Assembly: GCA_019637645.1 (NCBI GenBank)
Contig: JAHBVH010000004.1
Coordinates: 1 to 64,000 of the forward strand
From: Caldilineaceae bacterium
Lineage (GTDB): Bacteria; Chloroflexota; Anaerolineae; Caldilineales; Caldilineaceae
Direction: 5' to 3'
DNA length: 64,000 nucleotides
Numbering within the stretch: position 1 is the stretch's first letter; each line of letters begins with the position of its first letter. Positions 41,500 through 49,786 of this stretch are shown here, piece by piece. The notes under the pieces are model-generated. The model saw only the letters and a list, made by a program, of their open reading frames with translations. It had not been told where the DNA came from and did not search any database. Both the position numbers and the translations under genes were made by a program.

Positions 41500-43653
41500 T
41501 TAGGCCCCTAAATCGTTCGGCGCGCCTTCGGCCAATAGTCGATTGATCAACGCTAATAAGGGGCCACGTTGTTCAAAACCACTTTCACTATAATCGCTGA
41601 TCCCCAGATAGAGACGACGGCGCGTCCGGCGGATGAGCCCCACTAACAGCCGGTGCATCGTTTCTTGCCGCTTAGTATATTCGGCATAGTCCGACCATGG
41701 TTCATGGGCGGGCCAGCGTTGCGATAGCACATAGGGGTGGGTCAACGGTTGATAGAGCCGTTCCCACCAACCACCCGCGCCAATATCCAACCAGAACTGG
41801 ATCGCAACTGGACGGTTACGCATGAGAAAGGTATAGGCCGGCGCAATAAAGACCGCGTCTTCGGGCATGCGCCAACCTGGAGCAAAGAGTGCGCCGAGCG
41901 CGCCGCCTTCTACCAGCTTGATATACTCTCGGCCCAAGAGTGTATACGCGGTGCTTTCCTGCTTGGCACCGTTGTTTTCCATGGCCCAACGGAAGTTGCG
42001 CGCCGAATCCACCAGTTGATTGGCCACACGCGCCGCATCCTTGTCTTCGTGAAAACCATAGCCAGGCTGACTGAGTAGCTCGCCAAAAAGATGGGCGAAA
42101 AATTGATCCAGGGGGACATTATCTGTGCTTGCCCGGTAGGCATAGAGCCAATCCCGCAGCCGGTCGTAGGTCTCGCCAATGGTGTAGGTGATCCGTTGCT
42201 GCATCTCGGTAACCAGTTCCCCAAAGCGCCCTAGTTCAATCGTTGGGCGGCGTTCAGGGTAGATCACGCGGCTGAGCAGATGAGCGCGGACAGGATCAAG
42301 GGATTGGATCGCCAGGAGCAAACCCATGGTCACATCAGCGGGGGCAGGGCGCATACCCCAATGGGGGTGGGCCAGTTTCGCCAGCATTAACAGCGTGCGC
42401 GCCGCTGGCTCAATTTCTAGAGCACGGCTTGGGCGATGGGTGGTAGAGGTAATGCCGACCTCGCTCAGGCCGGTTTGCAAGCTAAAGCGCAACGCATCGC
42501 TGACAAAAGGGGCCAAGATCACGATTTCACCAGCAGGCACCCCTTCTTCTTGCACCAGCCGCTTGATCTCCTTGACCGTCCACTGGATCATCTGTGGATA
42601 GAAGCGGAACCCTTCATTCGGCACCAATAACGCCTCTTCACCGGCATCATTGCGCGCCGGTAGTGGCTGGACACGTAGGTCAATGGGGGCAGCACGCTGA
42701 CCACGGAGCTTCTGGTCGATCCGATGTTCCAACACCGTGAGCGGAGCCGACATCAGATAGCTAGTCGTCAACTGGAGGCGCTCGTCGCACTGCTCCGCGA
42801 GCGCGGCTGCTCCCTCCGGATCAGCGCCCAGGAAGAGGCGAAAGCCCGCCTCACTATCCGCGATCAACAAGGCGCTATCAAGATGCGGCAGCCATTGTTG
42901 CACCAATTGATGGGCACTGTAGGTATCTTCTTCCAAGTTATCGAAGATCAGATGGCGCTGGGAGCGGAAGAGATGGGTACGACTCCAGTCGTTGGTCAAC
43001 ACATGCCGCATGAATAGCTCAATTTGTAGACTGAAATCGAGCAAGGTCTGCGCTTGGCAAAGCTGACGAAACGCCTGGCTGATTTTGCGCGCCGCCAGCA
43101 GCGCATTGAGCCGTGCCGTACGCTGCTCGCCTGCCGGCACGGCTAATTCCAACCGATTGTAGGCATCATCAATGGAAAACCCTTGGAGCGCCGCCTTGTT
43201 CAGATTATCCAACACTTGGCTCACCACGCGGCTATGCTCAATGCGAATACCGTCAAATTCACCGCGCGCAATGGCATCGTCCACAAAGCGCGCCATATGA
43301 TACTGGCTTGTTTCCAGGTTGAGAAAGGTCGGTTCACGGCTAGGATCCGTAAAGCCAGCCCCCGTCGCGAGCAAAGGCCAATAGAGCTGGACCGCTTGAC
43401 GGGCCAAGCCGGCCAAGGTTGTCACGCGGACGGGCGTACCCGAGGGCAAAGCAGGGCTACGGAGCGCCTGGTAGTAGGGTTCGGCCACGGTGCGTTGGGG
43501 TGTCACCACCAAGATATCATCACCGCGCACCCGCTCCTGGCGCAAGAGCCAACGAATCCGCTCAATCGCGAGGGTGGTCTTGCCACTGCCAAAAGGCCCG
43601 GACAAAAAAAGTTTGTGTTTGGATTGAATCAGCGGTAAAATCGAATCAGCCAT
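41500..43653 (-). CDS. UvrD/AddB-like P-loop protein with degenerate helicase motifs
   Basis: The 717-aa protein has an intact Walker A (GPFGSGKTT, residues 19-27) followed by TPQRTVAEPYYQAL, which fits a UvrD/AddB-type SF1 ATPase. The Walker B region reads LIFDNLEEDTYSAHQL, so the DE pair is not standard. Motif V (THRAKGLE-type) is not found. The motif VI region reads VGLIRRTRRRLYLG rather than VALTRAR. It may bind nucleotide without full helicase activity, or define a diverged family. ATG 43651-43653 lacks a ribosome binding site. TACAAT lies exactly six bases upstream, so a leaderless mRNA is plausible. It is a lone gene. Confidence 0.65.
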   Translation of the reverse strand: MADSILPLIQSKHKLFLSGPFGSGKTTLAIERIRWLLRQERVRGDDILVVTPQRTVAEPYYQALRSPALPSGTPVRVTTLAGLARQAVQLYWPLLATGAGFTDPSREPTFLNLETSQYHMARFVDDAIARGEFDGIRIEHSRVVSQVLDNLNKAALQGFSIDDAYNRLELAVPAGEQRTARLNALLAARKISQAFRQLCQAQTLLDFSLQIELFMRHVLTNDWSRTHLFRSQRHLIFDNLEEDTYSAHQLVQQWLPHLDSALLIADSEAGFRLFLGADPEGAAALAEQCDERLQLTTSYLMSAPLTVLEHRIDQKLRGQRAAPIDLRVQPLPARNDAGEEALLVPNEGFRFYPQMIQWTVKEIKRLVQEEGVPAGEIVILAPFVSDALRFSLQTGLSEVGITSTTHRPSRALEIEPAARTLLMLAKLAHPHWGMRPAPADVTMGLLLAIQSLDPVRAHLLSRVIYPERRPTIELGRFGELVTEMQQRITYTIGETYDRLRDWLYAYRASTDNVPLDQFFAHLFGELLSQPGYGFHEDKDAARVANQLVDSARNFRWAMENNGAKQESTAYTLLGREYIKLVEGGALGALFAPGWRMPEDAVFIAPAYTFLMRNRPVAIQFWLDIGAGGWWERLYQPLTHPYVLSQRWPAHEPWSDYAEYTKRQETMHRLLVGLIRRTRRRLYLGISDYSESGFEQRGPLLALINRLLAEGAPNDLGA

Positions 43654-43659
43654 GTTACT

Positions 43660-43665
43660 ATTGTA
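43660..43665 (-). promoter_or_regulatory. -10 box placed for a leaderless transcript
   Basis: Minus-strand TACAAT is separated from the ATG of the UvrD-like gene by only six bases (AGTAAC), so +1 would be the A of the ATG. The -35 region is weak. Confidence 0.4.
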
Positions 43666-43864
43666 CAACAGGCCCATGGCTTACTCGAAAAAGATTTTCA
43701 GGCTTAGGGCTTCCAGCTCGGTAGAGGTTTCCAGAAATCTTCTATCTCGTTGGCGCGGTGGTATCCACAACCGCGAAGAGACGCTTTGAAAAGGGGTAGT
43801 CAGTTCACACCTGACAGGTGGATAGGCTACCTTTGCAACCTGTTTCTTATTCACAAACCATATA

Positions 43865-43920
43865 AAAGTCGCACATTCGTACCCAGAGACATACCCATCT
43901 ACTTGTGCGACTTTGATGGG
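43865..43920 (+). ncRNA. Possible H-type pseudoknot leader element
   Basis: AAAGTCGCACA (43865-43875) pairs perfectly with TGTGCGACTTT (43904-43914). The loop contains CCCATC (43894-43899), complementary to GATGGG at 43915-43920 directly after the stem, followed by TTTTCTC. This geometry is an H-type pseudoknot, 85 bp upstream of the class V aminotransferase. It could be a riboswitch-like leader; the second stem is short and could be chance. Confidence 0.3.
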
Positions 43921-44004
43921 TTTTCTCTATTAGAAAGACGCCGTCAGGGTTGGTAAACCGGACAGCGCTTGCCCAAGTTAATCCAAGCTGATAGAAACGA
44001 GCAG

Positions 44005-45096
44005 ATGATGCAAACTTACGCGATCCCACTTGTCCCCGGCCCCGTTTCTGTGCCACCAGAAGTCTTAGCCGTCTATAACGTAGATTATGGCAGTTCTGAT
44101 CTGGAATCGGAATTTTTCGCGTTATACGAACAGTGCGAGCAAGGGCTCCAACAGCTACTAGCCACCCGCAATAGTGTTACCATCCAAAGTGGCGAAGGGA
44201 TGTTAGCTTTGTGGGGAGCCCTCAAAAGCGTCTTGCGCCCAGGCGACCGGGTCTTGGCCGTTGCCAGTGGCCTCTTTGGCTATGGCATTGGCGAAATGGC
44301 TAGCCAGCTTGGAGCAGAGGTCCAGACCGTCGGCTTCGGCTACGACAACGTTGCCGATCCGGAACAGGTGCGCGCGGCCGCCCACGCTTTTCGGCCACAC
44401 CTGATCACCGCGGTTCACTGTGAAACGCCGAGTGGCACCCTGAATCCCCTCGCCGAGTTAGGGGCAATTAGCCGAGAAGTTGACGCGCTCTTTTATGTAG
44501 ATTTTGTGGCAAGTGCGGGCGGTACACCTGTGCTGGTTGACGATTGGCAGATCGATCTAGGACTTTTGGGTAGCCAAAAGGTTCTTAGCCTGATGGCAGA
44601 TCTTGCCATGGTCAGTGTTAGCGAACGCGCGTGGCAACGCTGCGCAGCAATCAATTATGTTGGCTATGATGCGCTACTGCCCTGGCGTCAGGCCATGGCC
44701 CAACGCTATATGCCCTATACCCACAATTGGCACGCCATGGCTGGTCTCCAGATCAGTCTACAGCGCTTGTTGGCGGAAGGGCTAGAGCAAGCCTATCAGC
44801 GTCACCGTGAAGTAGCAGCCTACTGTCGCCAACGGTTGCAAGCGATGGCGATCGACCTTTGGCCGGTGAGTGAAGCCATTGCGGCACCTACCGTCACCGC
44901 GGCGCATCTGCCTGCCGGGTGGGATTGGCCGACCTTGGACCGCGCCTTGCGCAGCCAAGGCATGGCGGTGGGCGGCAACTATGGACCGCTGGCTGGTAAA
45001 GTTTTCCGGATTGGGCACATGGGTACGCAGGCCGACCACAGCTTGGTGCAGCGGGGTATGGATACGCTCGAAGCGGTGGTGAAAAGCAAGCAGTAG
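44005..45096 (+). CDS. Class V aminotransferase (alanine/serine-glyoxylate type)
   Basis: The 363-aa fold-type I enzyme of class V shows the N-terminal PLVPGPVSVPPEVL, the SGEGMLALWGALKSVLRPGDRVL cofactor region, HCETPSGTLNPL, an Asp in FYVDFVASAGG and the Schiff-base Lys in GLLGSQKVLS. This branch contains alanine- and serine-glyoxylate aminotransferases and phosphonopyruvate-related enzymes. The specific pair of substrates is uncertain. ATG 44005 is used; an ATG follows directly at 44008. The upstream 350 bp contain a structured-RNA candidate. No close metabolic neighbours. Confidence 0.83.
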   Translation: MMQTYAIPLVPGPVSVPPEVLAVYNVDYGSSDLESEFFALYEQCEQGLQQLLATRNSVTIQSGEGMLALWGALKSVLRPGDRVLAVASGLFGYGIGEMASQLGAEVQTVGFGYDNVADPEQVRAAAHAFRPHLITAVHCETPSGTLNPLAELGAISREVDALFYVDFVASAGGTPVLVDDWQIDLGLLGSQKVLSLMADLAMVSVSERAWQRCAAINYVGYDALLPWRQAMAQRYMPYTHNWHAMAGLQISLQRLLAEGLEQAYQRHREVAAYCRQRLQAMAIDLWPVSEAIAAPTVTAAHLPAGWDWPTLDRALRSQGMAVGGNYGPLAGKVFRIGHMGTQADHSLVQRGMDTLEAVVKSKQ

Positions 45097-45117
45097 GCGT
45101 TGGCTTTCATGCAGCCT

Positions 45118-45163
45118 TTACAATTTACTGAAAAAGCGATTACACTTTATCAGTAAATTGTAA
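45118..45163. repeat. 14-bp perfect inverted repeat with 18-bp centre
   Basis: TTACAATTTACTGA (45118-45131) and TCAGTAAATTGTAA (45150-45163) lie between the aminotransferase and the receiver gene. No T-tract follows, so an operator or small element is as likely as a terminator. Confidence 0.7.
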
Positions 45164-45279
45164 CATCAGAAATCCATTATTTGTCGTATGCTATCCACAA
45201 CTATTATCCCATGATTCATTAATCTCCAGCGGAGAATTCACTCCACACAACGAGATCAGTTTTAGCAAGGCAGATGGGT

Positions 45280-45933
45280 ATGAATTCGCAGGTATTATCC
45301 GTTTTACTTGTCGAAGATGATGTAGACTACAGCGCGCTCCTACGCCGACGGTTGATGGGTAGCCTCAATCAGGGAAGTGGACCAAGCTTTATCGTGGCCC
45401 AAGCCAGCCTCTTGCAAGAGGCCCTTGGCTACGTAAGGACCTATCCGGTAGATATCATTGTCCTCGATCTGAATTTGCTCGATACGACCGGATTGGACAC
45501 CTTAGTCTATATGCATCAGGCAGCTCCCCAAGCTGCGATCATTGTCCTCACCGGTCGTGACGATCAGCTCCTAGCCACTCAAGCTCTACGCCTAGGTGCG
45601 CAAGACTATTTGGTCAAGGGGAATTTCAACACCGAGCTACTGGTACGGGCGATTCGCTATGCCGTTGATCGCAAACAAAGCGAGGAGGCGCTCAGCCAAG
45701 CCGCTAAACAACTTCATCAGGGACAGACATCCTTAGAAATTCCCCCTGACCTGGTACATGATTTTGATAGTTTGCTCAACAAATTAGTTGCACAAAACTC
45801 CATGGCCCTTTCAGAGCTAGGCGCAGATAACCCAGCCCGTATTCATGTCGAAAAGCTCAACCAGACGATTCATCTTGTCAGCGCGCTCACGCGCCGTCTC
45901 TTCACCGATTTAAGCAGTAGCAAGGTTTCGTAA
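45280..45933 (+). CDS. Receiver-domain protein with a C-terminal DHp-like segment
   Basis: The 217-aa protein has a complete receiver domain (acidic D13/D14, phospho-acceptor D63 in VLDLNL, T91, K113). It is followed by a segment resembling the HisKA/DHp dimerisation helices of hybrid kinases: LVHDFDSLLNKLV with His160, then an antiparallel second helix (ARIHVEKLNQTIHLVSALTRRLF). The ATPase (HATPase_c) domain that normally follows is absent, and the downstream 260 bp encode none. It could be a receiver-phosphotransfer protein or a truncated kinase. AAGG nine bases upstream favours ATG 45280 over 45274. It is not next to its own kinase. Confidence 0.75.
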   Translation: MNSQVLSVLLVEDDVDYSALLRRRLMGSLNQGSGPSFIVAQASLLQEALGYVRTYPVDIIVLDLNLLDTTGLDTLVYMHQAAPQAAIIVLTGRDDQLLATQALRLGAQDYLVKGNFNTELLVRAIRYAVDRKQSEEALSQAAKQLHQGQTSLEIPPDLVHDFDSLLNKLVAQNSMALSELGADNPARIHVEKLNQTIHLVSALTRRLFTDLSSSKVS

Positions 45934-46093
45934 TTGCTTTGGTAAGCTAGGCCGACTGGGGTATTCTGTCACCTCAAAATGTAAGCCAACTGTCAAATAC
46001 CCATCTCTTTTGTCGTCTATTGCCAGGATAGCCTAGCTTTCTCTTCCCCAACACCAGCTACAACCAAACTTGGCCTGCCACCATTCAATAGAT

Positions 46094-46122
46094 TTGACAG
46101 TCCTCTCTATCGCAGGTAGATT
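46094..46122 (+). promoter_or_regulatory. Candidate promoter of the acyl-CoA ligase/two-component operon
   Basis: TTGACA (46094-46099), 17 bp, TAGATT (46117-46122). A short palindrome GGTAGATTCTACC overlaps the -10 and could bind a regulator. Confidence 0.55.
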
Positions 46123-46199
46123 CTACCTATGGATCGTTTTGCTAACGCGGCAACGGCCCAGCTATGCCTGCCGATAAGCCCATAAATTAGGTGAGAGCC

Positions 46200-47702
46200 A
46201 TGAACCTGCATGATCTATTTTCTATTCCACAGCAACGCACGCCGGATCAGATTGCCATCCGCGCGCTCGACGCCGCGGCGTCGCCCACGACCTTGACCTT
46301 TGCCGAACTCTATATGGCTGTCGATCGAGTGGCAGCTGGGCTCCAACGCTGGGGGCTCCAAAAAGGCGATCGGGTTGCCTTTTATCTAAGCAGCCGGCCT
46401 GAGCTGATCATCACCTATCTGGCGGTCATTCGCTTGGGCGCAGTGGTTGTGCCGATCAACTTACGCTACCGTCGCCGCGAGATTGGTCATATTCTCGCCG
46501 ACTGTACGCCGCGCTTGCTCTTCACCGAAAGTGCCCAACGCGCCTATATCGAAGAAGTAGGGGTGGAAAAGGCCAGTATTGAAACCGTGCTACTGGCCGA
46601 GGAGTTGGCGCAATGGCAAGACGACGCCCAGACGCTCCAACGGCCCTTGGTGGAGAGCGACGATCTAGCCCTGATCATCTACACTTCTGGGACGACGGGG
46701 CGCAGCAAAGGGGCGATGATCACCCACAATAATGTCATTGCCACAGTGACAGGACTGATCAGCGCGTGGGCTTGGCAACCCCAGGACAAGTTACTCCTAT
46801 GTCTACCCTTGTTTCATACGCATGGCTTGATTGTAGGGCTCCATTGCGCGTTAGCCACCGGCGCAACGGTATTATTACGGGCGCAGTTCGAGGCAAAGAC
46901 GATTCTGGCCGATCTGAGCAGCGGTGAACCGACCCTCTTTTTCGCCGTACCCACCATTTATGTCCGCTTGGTCGAAGAGCTCCAAGCGAGACCACAGCCC
47001 GCGTTACGCCACATGCGGCTCTTCTGCTCTGGCAGCGCCCCGCTTGCCCCCGAGACCTTTACCGCCTTCCAAGCCTTGACCGGTCACACCATCCTGGAAC
47101 GCTATGGCATGACCGAAACCGGCATGAATCTGAGCAATCCCTACATTGGAGCCCGGCTTCCGGGTAGTGTGGGCACGCCCCTACCAGGTGTTTCCATGCG
47201 CATTGTTAATCCCAAAGGTCAAGAGGTGGCCCTGGGCGAGGAAGGTGAATTGCTCGTACGCGGAGGGAATGTCTTTAGCGCCTATTGGAATGCCCCCGAA
47301 AAAACAGCGGAAAGCTTTAGCCATGACGCGTTAGGGCGTCAATGGTTTCATACCGGCGATCTAGCGCGCCAAGATCCCGAAAATGGCTATGTGACCCTCT
47401 TAGGCCGCCGCCATGAATTGATCATTAGCGGGGGTTTCAACATCTATCCACGCGAAATCGAAGAGATGCTGACCACCTATCCTGGCATTAGCGAAGCCGC
47501 GGTCATTGGCACACCCCACCCCGAATGGGGCGAGGTGCCCGTGGCCTATTTGGTCTGCACGGCGACTATCGACCATGAAGATCTGATCCGCTACTGCCGG
47601 GCTCAGTTGGCGAGCTTCAAAGTGCCGCGCGCGATTTATCATGTGGATGTACTCCCGCGCAATGCCATGGGCAAGTTGCAGAAGAATCTGCTGAAAGGCT
47701 GA
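46200..47702 (+). CDS. Acyl-CoA synthetase (ANL superfamily)
   Basis: The 500-aa protein has the AMP-binding motif YTSGTTGRSKGAMITHNN, the ERYGMTETGMN core, WFHTGDLARQDPENGYVTLLGR and ISGGFNIYPREIEE, and ends with the catalytic Lys in NAMGKLQKNLLKG. It is about 75 residues shorter than the FadD-like enzyme at 5.5 kb, close to malonyl-CoA/medium-chain ligase-like members. The ligase activates a carboxylic acid to its CoA ester; the acid is unknown. ATG 46200 has GGTGAG five bases upstream. It is followed by a two-component pair two bases later, which is unusual for a metabolic gene. Confidence 0.86.
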   Translation: MNLHDLFSIPQQRTPDQIAIRALDAAASPTTLTFAELYMAVDRVAAGLQRWGLQKGDRVAFYLSSRPELIITYLAVIRLGAVVVPINLRYRRREIGHILADCTPRLLFTESAQRAYIEEVGVEKASIETVLLAEELAQWQDDAQTLQRPLVESDDLALIIYTSGTTGRSKGAMITHNNVIATVTGLISAWAWQPQDKLLLCLPLFHTHGLIVGLHCALATGATVLLRAQFEAKTILADLSSGEPTLFFAVPTIYVRLVEELQARPQPALRHMRLFCSGSAPLAPETFTAFQALTGHTILERYGMTETGMNLSNPYIGARLPGSVGTPLPGVSMRIVNPKGQEVALGEEGELLVRGGNVFSAYWNAPEKTAESFSHDALGRQWFHTGDLARQDPENGYVTLLGRRHELIISGGFNIYPREIEEMLTTYPGISEAAVIGTPHPEWGEVPVAYLVCTATIDHEDLIRYCRAQLASFKVPRAIYHVDVLPRNAMGKLQKNLLKG

Positions 47703-47704
47703 GC

Positions 47705-48397
47705 ATGCAAAGCCCCACCATTCTCGTGGTCGATGACGAACAGAGCATTAGCGAGGTTGTCAGCCTGTATCTGACGCGCTCTGGCTATACGGTACAAGTC
47801 GTTCATGACGGGAAGGCTGCCCTCCACGCCTTGCAGCAACAGAAGCCCGATCTGGTCGTGTTGGATCTCATGTTGCCTGGCCTTGACGGGTGGGAGATCA
47901 CCCGGCGGTTGCGTGCCGAAGGCAACACGCCGATTATCATGCTCACAGCGCGCAAAGAAGAGAGTGATCGCATTCTTGGGTTGGAAATGGGAGCCGATGA
48001 TTATGTGGTCAAGCCCTTTAGCCCCCAAGAGTTGGTGAGCCGCGTCCGCGCCGTGTTGCGACGCGCCCAGCAAACCACACCGCCGACCGTCACGGAGCGG
48101 CCACTTCAGTTTGGCGATCTACAGATCGATCCGATGACCCGCCTCGTCACGGTCAAGGGTGAGGAGATCATGCTGACGGCCAAAGAATTTGATCTGCTCT
48201 GGTTTCTGGCCCAACACCCACGCCAGGTCTTTAATCGCGATCAATTGCTCGATCATGTCTGGGGCGAGACCAACTACATCGACCCCAGCACGGTCACCGT
48301 CCATGTGCGGCGCGTGCGGGAAAAAGTCGAGAGCGATGCCTCCCATCCCCGCCATATCCACACAGTTTGGGGCGTGGGCTACAAATTTGAGCCATAA
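47705..48397 (+). CDS. OmpR/PhoB-type response regulator
   Basis: The 230-aa protein has a receiver domain (DDE at residues 10-12, phospho-acceptor Asp in VLDLMLPG, Thr in LTAR, Lys in VVKPF) and a C-terminal winged helix (EIMLTAKEFDLLWFLAQHPRQVFNRDQLLDHVWGETNYIDPSTVTVHVRRVR). It binds DNA when phosphorylated by the kinase encoded 12 bp downstream. It starts two bases after the acyl-CoA synthetase stop, so the three genes likely share one transcript. Confidence 0.95.
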   Translation: MQSPTILVVDDEQSISEVVSLYLTRSGYTVQVVHDGKAALHALQQQKPDLVVLDLMLPGLDGWEITRRLRAEGNTPIIMLTARKEESDRILGLEMGADDYVVKPFSPQELVSRVRAVLRRAQQTTPPTVTERPLQFGDLQIDPMTRLVTVKGEEIMLTAKEFDLLWFLAQHPRQVFNRDQLLDHVWGETNYIDPSTVTVHVRRVREKVESDASHPRHIHTVWGVGYKFEP

Positions 48398-48409
48398 AAG
48401 GAGTGAGCT

Positions 48410-49786
48410 ATGCAACCGACCATGATCGAACCACAACGACAATCCCTCCTCCATTCGCTTCGCTTTCTGCTTGGCATTGTGGCGGTGGTTGCGCTCACGC
48501 TCCTGCTCTTTGTCACGATGATGCAGCCAGTCTTGGCCGAATTTAGTGCCATGACCGTGTTGCTCTCGATTACGGCGGGCATCTCCTTGCTGGCAGGGCT
48601 GGCCGCTTATCACTTTGGTTGGTTTCAGGGTACGCGTCGTCTCCACTGGACACTGGTTGGCGGCTATCTTCTCTCGGGGGTGCTCACCTTTGTCAATGTG
48701 CTGGTCACGGCTTGGCAGATGTTCATTAACGCGCATGACCGCACGCTGGCGACGATCCTGTTGATCTTTGCCACGAGCATCGCTGTCGTGATCGGCTATT
48801 TTCTCTCGGCGGCCCTGACGGATAAGATCAATGCCTTGCGCGCGGCCGCCCGTGCCATTGCCAATGGCGAACTCGACACGCGTGTACGAATCCCAGGCCA
48901 AGATGAAGTGAGCGAGCTAGCAGAATCGTTTAATAATATGGCCGTCCAGTTAGAAAGCGCCGCCGCCAAACAGCGCGAAGTCGAGACACTGCGCCGCGAA
49001 TTGGTGGCTTGGGTTGGTCATGATCTACGGACCCCGCTGACTTCGGTACGTGCGATCGTCGAGGCGCTAGCCGATGGCATGGTCGATGATCCGGCAACAG
49101 CCGCGCGCTACCTGCGCACGGCCAAGCGCGACATCTATGCGCTCTCCTTACTCATTGACAATCTCTTTGAAATGGCCCAGATCGACGCCGGCGGGCTCCA
49201 GCTGGAGCGCCAGCCAAACTCGTTAAACGACCTCGTCTCCGATACGCTCGAAAGTTTTCGGACGCTAGCCGACGAAAAAGCCGTGACCCTACAGGGGCAT
49301 GTCACACCAGATGTAGACCCGGTGGAGATGGACGCGCGGCTGATTGGCCGCGTGCTTGCCAATTTGATCAGCAATGCGCTGCGCCATAGCCAACGCGGTG
49401 GGAGTGTCCAGGTCTATGCACGCAGTGTCGCTGGCGGCGTGGAGGTGAGTGTACGGGATACGGGGGAAGGCATTCGTCCGGAGGATCTGCCCCATATTTT
49501 TGATCAGTTCTACCGCGGGGAGAAATCACGCAGCCGTGCTACCGGTGGTGCGGGCTTGGGCCTGGCCATCGCCCGCAGCTTTATCGAGGCCCACGGTGGC
49601 ACCATTCGGGCCGAAAGCAAAGTGGGGAGCGGCACGCGCTTTATCTTTTTCTTGCCCAAAGGCCCGACAGCGGCTTTTGTCAATCCGCTGCGGCCCAAAG
49701 CAACCCCAGCAATACCCACGCCAGCGCCACGACCCCGGCGCAAATTTAGCCTCACAAGCAGGGCGCGGACAAACCGCTTATCCTGA
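48410..49786 (+). CDS. Sensor histidine kinase, HAMP type
   Basis: The 458-aa kinase has about four membrane helices (residues 16-135), then a HAMP domain (LTDKINALRAAARAIANGELDTRVRIPGQDEVSELAESFNNMA). A HisKA domain follows with His204 in WVGHDLRTPLT, and a HATPase domain with the N box NLISNALRHS, G1 DTGEGI and G2 GAGLGLAIA. The compact transmembrane sensor has no large extracytoplasmic domain, suggesting it detects a membrane-borne or envelope signal. It is the cognate partner of the regulator gene upstream. A Pro/Arg-rich tail follows the catalytic domain. It ends back to back with the minus-strand metalloenzyme gene. Confidence 0.94.
   Translation: MQPTMIEPQRQSLLHSLRFLLGIVAVVALTLLLFVTMMQPVLAEFSAMTVLLSITAGISLLAGLAAYHFGWFQGTRRLHWTLVGGYLLSGVLTFVNVLVTAWQMFINAHDRTLATILLIFATSIAVVIGYFLSAALTDKINALRAAARAIANGELDTRVRIPGQDEVSELAESFNNMAVQLESAAAKQREVETLRRELVAWVGHDLRTPLTSVRAIVEALADGMVDDPATAARYLRTAKRDIYALSLLIDNLFEMAQIDAGGLQLERQPNSLNDLVSDTLESFRTLADEKAVTLQGHVTPDVDPVEMDARLIGRVLANLISNALRHSQRGGSVQVYARSVAGGVEVSVRDTGEGIRPEDLPHIFDQFYRGEKSRSRATGGAGLGLAIARSFIEAHGGTIRAESKVGSGTRFIFFLPKGPTAAFVNPLRPKATPAIPTPAPRPRRKFSLTSRARTNRLS

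Larger units (their letters stand above)
43654..44004. other. Intergenic region with half palindrome and structured RNA candidate
   Basis: 351 bp between divergent genes. It holds ACCTGACAGGT (43809-43819, a half copy of the dispersed palindrome) and the pseudoknot candidate at 43865-43920. No gene is supported. Confidence 0.5.
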
